Assembly: GCA_028690445.1 (NCBI GenBank) | Contig: JAQVBE010000019.1 | Location: forward strand, 1-51,758 | Length of the DNA: 51,758 bases | Source of the DNA: Aliarcobacter sp. | GTDB lineage: Bacteria; Campylobacterota; Campylobacteria; Campylobacterales; Arcobacteraceae | Direction of reading: 5' to 3' | In this document: positions 17,741 through 24,594 of the stretch, piece after piece | Layout of the letters: every line of letters starts with the position of its first letter | Numbering within the stretch: position 1 is the stretch's first letter | Notes under the pieces: generated by a model | The model's input: only the letters and a program-made list of their open reading frames with translations | What the model was told of the DNA's origin: nothing | Database searches by the model: none | Position numbers and translations under genes: made by a program

Positions 17741-18078
17741 TAGATAGCTTCCTCATCTTCTTCACCTGTTCTAATTCTAATAATTTTTTCAATTGATGAA
17801 ACAAAAATTTTTCCATCTCCAATTTTTCCAGTTTTTGCAGCTTCAATTATTACTGAAATTATTGAATCCACATTTTCATCAGCAACAATTAACTCTAATT
17901 TTATCTTTGGTAAGAAATCAACCACATACTCAGCTCCTCTATAAAGCTCACTATGCCCTTGTTGTCTTCCATAGCCTTTCACATCAGATACTGTCATACC
18001 AGTAACTCCTGCTTGAGATAATGCATCTTTTACATCTTCAAGTTTAAATGGTTTAATTACAGCTTCAATCTTTTTCAC
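17740..18078 (-). CDS. glnK: Nitrogen regulatory protein PII (GlnK/GlnB)
   Basis: PII is a trimeric cytosolic sensor of ATP/ADP and 2-oxoglutarate. GlnK-type forms block Amt channels. The 112-residue protein has [17 protein letters not shown] at the start and the T-loop sequence [17 protein letters not shown] with Tyr51, the uridylylation target. The C-terminal signature is [10 protein letters not shown] then RIRTGE. The tail DEEAI is acidic. It lies 53 bp downstream of amtB, the standard amtB-glnK pairing. A GlnD gene is present about 6.5 kb away, so uridylylation is plausible. Confidence 0.96.
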   Translation of the reverse strand: MKKIEAVIKPFKLEDVKDALSQAGVTGMTVSDVKGYGRQQGHSELYRGAEYVVDFLPKIKLELIVADENVDSIISVIIEAAKTGKIGDGKIFVSSIEKIIRIRTGEEDEEAI

Positions 18079-18131
18079 TATGAATCCTTTTTTTAGTTCT
18101 TATATTTTAACAAAATTTTTTTAAATTAATA

Positions 18132-19319
18132 TTAGAATGCTCGTTTAAATTCAGGATAAGCTTCAATACCACACTCATCTACATCTAATCCTTGCATTTC
18201 TTCATCATTTCCGGCTCTTATTGGTATTATTTTATTTATTAAATATAATGTTACAAAAGAACTAATAAAAGCAAATACTCCAACAACTAAAATCCCTTTT
18301 ACTTGTCCTAGTAATGTAATATTATGTACATTTGAAGCAAAAATTCCAACAGCTAATGTTCCCCAAATTCCATTTAAAAGATGAACAGATAAAGCACCAA
18401 CAGGATCATCAATTCTCATTTTATCAAAAAATGCTACGCCCATAACAACTAAACAACCACCCAATGCACCGATTAATATAGGAGTATAAATATTATATAA
18501 ATCAGCTCCAGCCGTAATTGATACTAAGCCACCTAACGCGCCATTTAAAATCATAGTTAAATCAAGTTTTTTATACACAAGTTGCATAATTACTGCCACC
18601 ATTATAGCACCACTTAATCCAGCAGTATTTGTATTCATAATTGTAAGGGCAACTAAATCTGCATTTTCTTTACTTGTAATTGAGCCTACACTTCCTCCAT
18701 TAAACCCAAACCAACCAATCCATAATAAAAATGCACCTAAAGTAACTAGTGGAATATTTGATGCAGGTATTACTCTTATTGCACCCTCTTTTGTATATCT
18801 TCCACGTCTAGCACCAATTATCAAAATTGCAGCTAATAAAGCCCAACCACCAGTACTATGAATGATAGTTGAACCAGCTAAATCATACATTGATAATTCC
18901 AAAATTGTATTTTTTAAGAAATTAGCTCCCCATGTAATATTTACAACTAATGGATAAAGAACTGATGCCATGATAATTGTAAATAATGCTAATGGTATTA
19001 CTTTAGCTCTCTCACTAACTCCACCACTCATAATATTTACAACTTTACCAACAAATGCCATTTGAAATAAAAATACAGCCCATTTACTCATAATTTCACT
19101 GCCAAAGTCTCCAAAAGCTAAAGAGTAACCAAATAATAAAAAAGCTAATGAGGCAATTGCATAAATAAGCGTATTTATAGTTAACACGGTTGTAACATTC
19201 TTAGTTCTTACGATTCCAGCTTCCAGCATTGCAAAACCTGGAACCATAAAAATAATCAATGTCATTGCAAAAATTGCGTATAAAGTGTTAATGATGTAAG
19301 AGATAGATTCCATACTCAT
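18132..19319 (-). CDS. amtB: Ammonium transporter AmtB
   Basis: This 395-residue Amt-family channel has eleven hydrophobic segments. Pore residues are visible: AGSTIIHSTGGWALL with the first pore histidine and HLLNGIWGTLAVG with the second. The C-terminal tail ends GLDVDECGIEAYPEFKRAF, the region that meets GlnK. Amt proteins conduct ammonium/ammonia across the inner membrane. glnK and pyrC follow on the same strand. It is closely similar in layout to the upstream amt gene, indicating an old duplication. Confidence 0.95.
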   Translation of the reverse strand: MSMESISYIINTLYAIFAMTLIIFMVPGFAMLEAGIVRTKNVTTVLTINTLIYAIASLAFLLFGYSLAFGDFGSEIMSKWAVFLFQMAFVGKVVNIMSGGVSERAKVIPLALFTIIMASVLYPLVVNITWGANFLKNTILELSMYDLAGSTIIHSTGGWALLAAILIIGARRGRYTKEGAIRVIPASNIPLVTLGAFLLWIGWFGFNGGSVGSITSKENADLVALTIMNTNTAGLSGAIMVAVIMQLVYKKLDLTMILNGALGGLVSITAGADLYNIYTPILIGALGGCLVVMGVAFFDKMRIDDPVGALSVHLLNGIWGTLAVGIFASNVHNITLLGQVKGILVVGVFAFISSFVTLYLINKIIPIRAGNDEEMQGLDVDECGIEAYPEFKRAF

Positions 19320-19372
19320 AATATTCCTTTAATTTTTTGAATATTATAACAGTATATAAAATATAATATAAA

Positions 19373-19405
19373 TTATTGATTGTATAATTTATATACAATC
19401 AATAA
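19373..19405. promoter_or_regulatory. Perfect 14-bp inverted repeat between the two ammonium transporter genes
   Basis: TTATTGATTGTATA and TATACAATCAATAA flank a 5-base ATTTA spacer. The dyad lies about 40 bp after the stop of the upstream amt and 54 bp before the amtB start. It could be a dimer operator for amtB-glnK-pyrC, or a weak AU-rich terminator for amt. It lacks a following T-run, which favours an operator. Confidence 0.55.
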
Positions 19406-19443
19406 GAAAATACTCTTTCTATCTTTTTGTTTTATTCCTTTAA

Positions 19444-20658
19444 TTATGCTCTTTTAAATTCTGGATAGGCTTCTAATCCCGTTTCATTAATATCAAGACC
19501 ATTGACTTCTGTCTCATCATCAACTCTTAATCCAATTAATAAATCTATTATTTTCCAAATAATAAATGATGAAATAAAAACAAATGAACCAACGACAACT
19601 ACACCTTTTATCTGAGCTAAAAAAGTAACCGTAGGACTAAAAATACCAACAGCTAATGTTCCCCAAATACCAGCAACTAAGTGAACAGATAAAGCACCAA
19701 CAGGATCATCAATTTTTAATTTATCAAAAAATGGAACAGCAAATATTATTAATGCTCCACCAATTAATCCTTCAATTAAAGCCACATCAATTCCCAAATT
19801 GGGTCCTGCAGTACAAGAAACAAGTCCTGCTAAAGTACCATTTAAAACCATTGTTAAATCAATTTTTTTATAAATAATTTGTGTCAAAATTGCAGCCATT
19901 AATCCACCAGCACATGCAGCCATATTTGTACTAGCAATTACAGAAGCAATTACATTAATATCTTCTTTTGAACCAAGAGCTAATTGAGAACCACCATTAA
20001 ATCCAAACCATCCCATCCATAAAATAAATGTTCCAATTGTTGCCATAGGAAGATTTGAACCAGGAATTGGTCTTACTTGTCCATCTTTTCCATATTTACC
20101 TTTTCTGGCTCCTAAAATCAATACTCCAGCAAGGGCAGCCCATCCACCAACAGAGTGAACAACAGTTGACCCAGCAAAATCTGAAAATCCTGTCATAAAA
20201 CCACCTAATTCAGATTTTCCCCATGACCAATGTCCTTGAATTGGATAAATAAAACTTGTTAAAATTATTGTAAAAATTAAAAATGGCCATATTTTCATTC
20301 TTTCTGCGATAACTCCTGAAATAACAGAAGCAGCAGTTGCTACAAACACAACTTGAAAGAAAAAATCTGCCATTACAGGATAACCCATTTCTTCATTTGT
20401 TTTTCCAGACAACATTACTCCACTTCCAATAAAAATATTTCCATCACCATACATAAAGTTATATCCAACGAAATAAAACATAATACAAGATATTGCAAAT
20501 AATAGAATATTTTTTGTCAAAACAGTTGCAGTATTTTTACTTCTTGTTAAACCAGATTCAAGCATAGCAAAACCAGCTGCCATCCACATTACAAGAATTC
20601 CTGCAAATATAAATAGAAAACCATCTAAAATATATTTTACATCAGCAAAATTTTCCAT
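19444..20658 (-). CDS. Second ammonium transporter (Amt family)
   Basis: The 404-residue protein has the Amt fold: an N-terminal MWMAAGFAMLESGLTRSKNT segment, pore-histidine motifs AGSTVVHSVGGWAAL and HLVAGIWGTLAVG, and a C-terminal tail ending GLDINETGLEAYPEFKRA, matching the PII-contact region. A -10-like TATAAT (20687-20692) lies upstream and AAGGAA precedes the ATG. Possession of two Amt genes suggests different affinities or expression. Which one GlnK prefers cannot be read from sequence. Confidence 0.95.
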   Translation of the reverse strand: MENFADVKYILDGFLFIFAGILVMWMAAGFAMLESGLTRSKNTATVLTKNILLFAISCIMFYFVGYNFMYGDGNIFIGSGVMLSGKTNEEMGYPVMADFFFQVVFVATAASVISGVIAERMKIWPFLIFTIILTSFIYPIQGHWSWGKSELGGFMTGFSDFAGSTVVHSVGGWAALAGVLILGARKGKYGKDGQVRPIPGSNLPMATIGTFILWMGWFGFNGGSQLALGSKEDINVIASVIASTNMAACAGGLMAAILTQIIYKKIDLTMVLNGTLAGLVSCTAGPNLGIDVALIEGLIGGALIIFAVPFFDKLKIDDPVGALSVHLVAGIWGTLAVGIFSPTVTFLAQIKGVVVVGSFVFISSFIIWKIIDLLIGLRVDDETEVNGLDINETGLEAYPEFKRA

Positions 20659-20686
20659 AAAATTCCTTTGTGTATATTTTATTTAG

Positions 20687-20692
20687 ATTATA
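20687..20692 (-). promoter_or_regulatory. -10 box upstream of the second amt gene
   Basis: TATAAT on the minus strand ends 28 nt before the ATG at 20658. I see no GG-N10-GC pattern in this gap, so a sigma-54 promoter is not supported. Sigma-70 usage is inferred. Confidence 0.45.
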
Positions 20693-20797
20693 GAAACTTT
20701 ACACACTATTGTAAACATTTTATTGTATATTAAATATGCATAATATTATTTCAAGCATATCTTTATAATTTAAAGCGGAGAACTTACTTTTTTATTA

Positions 20798-20803
20798 TAT
20801 AAT
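20798..20803 (+). promoter_or_regulatory. -10 box upstream of the ankyrin gene
   Basis: TATAAT preceded by a T-rich run sits 38 nt before the ATG at 20842, in the divergent gap with the second amt gene. This is the clearest promoter element for the ankyrin gene. Confidence 0.45.
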
Positions 20804-20841
20804 CGAGAATAAATTATATTATAAAAATATTGGTTGGTGAA

Positions 20842-22767
20842 ATGTTAAAAAAGCTTATAAATAAGACTAAAAGTACAGAAGAAGAATTTTTAAAAGAATT
20901 ATTAAATCAAAATCCTAGTATTGAAAAGCTAGATAAGATGCATAGTGAACTTGGTTTAAATTTAAATACATTATCTGTTCACAACGAACTTATTTTACAT
21001 TATTGCTGTAAAAAAGATTTATATCAATCGGTTGTTTGGCTTATTTCAAACAATGTTAATATAGAAATCCAAAACTCACAAGAAGAAACTGCAATTTTTT
21101 ATGCCATTCATGCTAAAAACAGCGCAATTTTACAAACCTTAATAGAGAATAAAATCAACATAAATCATTTAAATATTTATAAACGAACAGCTTTACAAGA
21201 TGCAGTTATTAGTGCAAATAATAGAATTGTAAATTACTTAATTCAAGTTACACAAGCTTTAAATAATAGTGATATTCATGGACATAATCTAATTTTTGAT
21301 GCGGTTGCAAATGGAAATATGGATATTATTCGAAAAGTTGGTTCATTAGAAGAGTTAAATATAAATCAAGTTAATAAAGATGGAAATACCATTTTACATA
21401 AAGAAATTGTTACACAAAATAATGAATTAGCTTTATTACTTATGGAATTAGGAGCAAATCCAACAATTATGGATAGAAATGGTAAAAATTTCCTATTTTA
21501 CGCAATATCAAAGGGTATAAAAAATATTGACATTATAGAAAAAGCTCTTTCATTAGGCTGTAATATAAATAGTAAAAGTAAAAGTAATAAAACTCTTTTA
21601 ATGGAATCAATAACATATTTTTTAGAAACTCCTAAAGAAAATACTGAAATGAGAAATGATTATTTAGAGATGATTATAGAACTAATTCGTTTAGGTATAA
21701 GTATCGATGCCACAGATGATAATAATGAAAATGCACTTTTTTTAGTTACAAGAAGTGAGAATAGAGAGTTGATAAATACTCTTTTTGAAGACAATCATAA
21801 AATAGATTTAAATCATCAAAATAACCAAGGTGAGACTGCTTTATCAATATTAGCACTAAATGGCATTAGAAATATTAAGTTAATAAAATTATATTTAAGT
21901 AAAGGTGCAACTCCTGATTTAGTAAATAAACATGGAAAATCTCTTATAGAAATACTTATAGATATAATTTTATATTCAGAAAATAGAAAGCCTTTAGAAT
22001 TTGAATATGAAATATTCTTAAATGAAGATGCTGAATATGCGAATGTCTTAGAGATTATTTTAAAAAGTTATAACGTTGATATAAATAAGTTAAATTCTAA
22101 GCATGAACCTTTATTTTTTGATTCTATTGTTTATTTTAATTTTAAATTATTTAAATTATTAAGGGTTAAAGGTATTAATTTAAATCAAAGAGATAAAGAT
22201 GGAAATAATATTATCTTTAAATTAATGGATTACAATGATAAAAATTTAATAAAAGATAAGAAGTTATATTTAAACACAATTAAAAGCCTTATAAATGCAG
22301 GTGTAGATATTAATGCAAAAAACAATGAAGGATTAACTGCACTTCATATTGCAGTTGGTGAAAAGTGTGAATATACAATAAGACTTCTTTTAGAAATGCG
22401 TGCCGATTGTTTTGTTACAGATAAACAAGGACGAAGTATTATTCATACTTGTATTTGGAAAAATACTACAAAGTATTTTAGATTACTTTATCATCATAAT
22501 AAAGAAGTAATAAATTTACCTGATAATTATGGAATAAGACCAATAAACTATGCAGCATTTATGGGGAAAAAAGATTTAGTAATAGAGATGTTAGATGTTG
22601 GTGCATTGGTAAATAATTTAGAAAAAAAAGACCCTAAAATTTTACAATTTCTTCAAAAATTTCATGGAAATATTAAAACCCTTACAAAAGGAATTGAAGC
22701 CTCTAACAATATAAAAAAACTAGAAGTACTTGCTGAAAATATGATTAAAGAATTTAATATAGAATAA
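20842..22767 (+). CDS. Ankyrin-repeat protein
   Basis: About 641 residues without signal peptide or membrane segment are built from roughly a dozen degenerate ankyrin repeats. Examples are KDGNTILHKEIVTQNNELALLLMELGANP and, near the C-terminus, NNEGLTALHIAVGEKCEYTIRLLLEMRAD (each described in shortened form as TxLHxA...LLxxGA). Ankyrin arrays bind partner proteins; the partner here is unknown. I chose ATG 20842 over an in-frame TTG at 20830 because GGTTGGTGA sits just before it. It is divergent from amt and followed 98 bp later by the PDC membrane protein. Confidence 0.85.
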   Translation: MLKKLINKTKSTEEEFLKELLNQNPSIEKLDKMHSELGLNLNTLSVHNELILHYCCKKDLYQSVVWLISNNVNIEIQNSQEETAIFYAIHAKNSAILQTLIENKININHLNIYKRTALQDAVISANNRIVNYLIQVTQALNNSDIHGHNLIFDAVANGNMDIIRKVGSLEELNINQVNKDGNTILHKEIVTQNNELALLLMELGANPTIMDRNGKNFLFYAISKGIKNIDIIEKALSLGCNINSKSKSNKTLLMESITYFLETPKENTEMRNDYLEMIIELIRLGISIDATDDNNENALFLVTRSENRELINTLFEDNHKIDLNHQNNQGETALSILALNGIRNIKLIKLYLSKGATPDLVNKHGKSLIEILIDIILYSENRKPLEFEYEIFLNEDAEYANVLEIILKSYNVDINKLNSKHEPLFFDSIVYFNFKLFKLLRVKGINLNQRDKDGNNIIFKLMDYNDKNLIKDKKLYLNTIKSLINAGVDINAKNNEGLTALHIAVGEKCEYTIRLLLEMRADCFVTDKQGRSIIHTCIWKNTTKYFRLLYHHNKEVINLPDNYGIRPINYAAFMGKKDLVIEMLDVGALVNNLEKKDPKILQFLQKFHGNIKTLTKGIEASNNIKKLEVLAENMIKEFNIE

Positions 22768-22865
22768 CTCCATTAATATTATATTTGTATGATAAATAAA
22801 CAGAGGATTGTATATTATTCTTTTTTATTCTCATATACTTATAATAAATATGCAGAGGAATTTAT

Positions 22866-23723
22866 ATGAAAGAATTTTTTGAAACTTATATACAACATCA
22901 AGAAGATATAGAATATTTTCTACAAGAGAGCCTAAAAAATTCAGGAAATTTATCAAATCACAAGAAAAATAATTTCAAACAACTTTATACAATATTTCCT
23001 TCATTAGAATTAGTTTATATTGTAAATAAAGATACAAAAGCACAAACCTCAGAAAACTTTTATAGATACAAAACAGACGAAAATGCAAGAAATAAAGATC
23101 GTTCACATTTAATTTCTAAACTACATTTTAAAGAATCAAATATAGCTTTTTCAAAGCCTTATATTAGTAGTGCAACAAGAAGTAATTGTGTGACTATTAC
23201 AATAAAAGAAGGTGAAGATATATTTTTCCTTGATTTTCAAGTAGATATTTTATTACAAAAATTAAACTTAATTGAATTAAATAAACCTTTTCATAGTATT
23301 ACTAAAAGTTTTTATATATTAGCTGGTATTTCAATGATAATTTTATCTGTATTTACTATTTTATTTTCTATTTATGACTTTATTACTTATCTTTTTTCAA
23401 ATCATGCTTTATCTTTGGAAATGATTTTTAAACCAATAATTGCTCTTACTTTAAGTATTGCTATATTTGATTTAGCAAAAACTATTTTAGAACAAGAAGT
23501 ATTTTTTAAATCTTATTCAAAAAATTCAAAAGTTGAAACAAAAATTTTAACAAAGTTTTTAACAACAATTATTATTGCACTTTCAATTGAAGCTTTAATT
23601 GTTGTATTTAAAATTGCGATTAATGATTATGTTCAAATGATAAATGCCTTTTATTTGATAGCCGGAATTGCATTAATATTAGTTTCTTTAACTATATTTA
23701 TTCACTATTCAAATAAAGATTAA
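22866..23723 (+). CDS. PDC/Cache-like sensor domain fused to C-terminal membrane helices
   Basis: Residues 1-145 resemble a PDC/Cache sensor: a helical start, LYTIFPSLELVYIVNKDT, then FYRYKT and KPYISSATRSNCVTI, a pattern seen in chemoreceptor and kinase sensors. Four hydrophobic segments follow (about 153-180, 188-210, 225-250 and 260-280), with no kinase, GGDEF or methyl-accepting output. No signal or N-terminal helix precedes the sensor, so it may be cytosolic, unlike classical Cache domains. An AGAGGAA site precedes the ATG. Function is unknown; the nitrogen-gene surroundings are the only clue. Confidence 0.7.
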   Translation: MKEFFETYIQHQEDIEYFLQESLKNSGNLSNHKKNNFKQLYTIFPSLELVYIVNKDTKAQTSENFYRYKTDENARNKDRSHLISKLHFKESNIAFSKPYISSATRSNCVTITIKEGEDIFFLDFQVDILLQKLNLIELNKPFHSITKSFYILAGISMIILSVFTILFSIYDFITYLFSNHALSLEMIFKPIIALTLSIAIFDLAKTILEQEVFFKSYSKNSKVETKILTKFLTTIIIALSIEALIVVFKIAINDYVQMINAFYLIAGIALILVSLTIFIHYSNKD

Positions 23724-23760
23724 TATTAAAAAATTCCACTAATGTATATTTTATATACAA

Positions 23761-23783
23761 AAAAATAAAAGATTTTTATTTTT
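23761..23783. terminator. A/T hairpin after the PDC membrane gene
   Basis: AAAAATAAAA, a GAT loop, and TTTTATTTTT form a perfect 10-bp all-A/T stem 38 bp after the stop. A second small dyad, TGTATAT-TTT-ATATACA, lies just before it. It may end the PDC transcript, but A/T stems are weak and it could be chance in such AT-rich DNA. Confidence 0.4.
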
Positions 23784-23789
23784 ATACAG

Positions 23790-23795
23790 TATAAT
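23790..23795 (+). promoter_or_regulatory. -10 box upstream of the AAA+/Fis-like gene and glnD
   Basis: TATAAT in the context ACAGTATAATATT sits 46 nt before the ATG at 23842, just after the A/T hairpin. It would drive the AAA+/Fis-like gene and coupled glnD. Confidence 0.45.
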
Positions 23796-23841
23796 ATTTT
23801 TTAATCTTATAAGTTAATGATTAAAAAAGAGGTGGTAAATT

Positions 23842-24594
23842 ATGCAAAATTTTATTGCAGAAGATGAAATTTCAAAGGAAATATTAAATTCAGCAAAACT
23901 TTTACAAGCAGTTCAGGTGAATGCACTTATTTTAGGAAAAGCAGGGACAGGAAAAAAATCACTTGCTAAATATATACTACCAAATTCAGATATTTATGAA
24001 GCTAAAAACTTACAAAAAGATATTAGTAATGATGTAATTTTTTTACAAGATGAAGCTATTATCATAGATAAAATTAATGAAATAACAAATATTGACCTAT
24101 TTTTAAAATGGGTAGAAGCTAATAATATCAGACTTATTGGGATTTCCAATACTGAAAATTTAAATCAAAAATTAAAAGATGTTTTTTCAATTAATCTTGA
24201 AATTCCTACTTTATCAAAAAGAGAAGAAGATACAAAAGCTTTGGTAAATAAATTTTCAACAGAAGCTAGTTCAATTTTAGATTTACAAAAAGTTGCTCCT
24301 TCGAAGTTGATAATAAATGTTACAAATAATGCTCATAGTTTAAGAAAATCTATTTATTTTTCATATCTTTTTGAAACTATTGGAGAACATGAAATTTTAA
24401 TGTTTTTAGAAAAATATATTAGTGAAAATTTACATGGAGAAAATTCATATAAAGAGTTATCATATATTTTTGAAGTTCCTTTGCTAAAAGCCTCAACAGC
24501 AAAATATAAATCTCAAGTTCAAGTTGCAAAACATTTAGGATTAAATCGAATCACATTAAGAAAGAAACTAGAAATCTATAAAGATTTGTTATGA
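23842..24594 (+). CDS. Degenerate NtrC-like AAA+ protein with Fis-type helix-turn-helix
   Basis: The 250-residue protein keeps a Walker A motif (GKAGTGKKS, residues 32-40) and a segment IRLIGISNTENLNQKL-x-DVFSINLEIPTLSKREEDTKAL that lines up with the NtrC-type sensor region. The C-terminal Fis-type helix-turn-helix reads VAKHLGLNRITLRKKLEIY. The stretch between Walker A and the Walker-B-like FLQDE is greatly shortened and lacks GAFTGA, the loop that contacts sigma-54. There is no receiver domain. It probably cannot activate sigma-54 polymerase and may act as a plain DNA-binding regulator. Its stop overlaps glnD by 4 bp. AGAGGTGG precedes the ATG. Confidence 0.8.
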   Translation: MQNFIAEDEISKEILNSAKLLQAVQVNALILGKAGTGKKSLAKYILPNSDIYEAKNLQKDISNDVIFLQDEAIIIDKINEITNIDLFLKWVEANNIRLIGISNTENLNQKLKDVFSINLEIPTLSKREEDTKALVNKFSTEASSILDLQKVAPSKLIINVTNNAHSLRKSIYFSYLFETIGEHEILMFLEKYISENLHGENSYKELSYIFEVPLLKASTAKYKSQVQVAKHLGLNRITLRKKLEIYKDLL

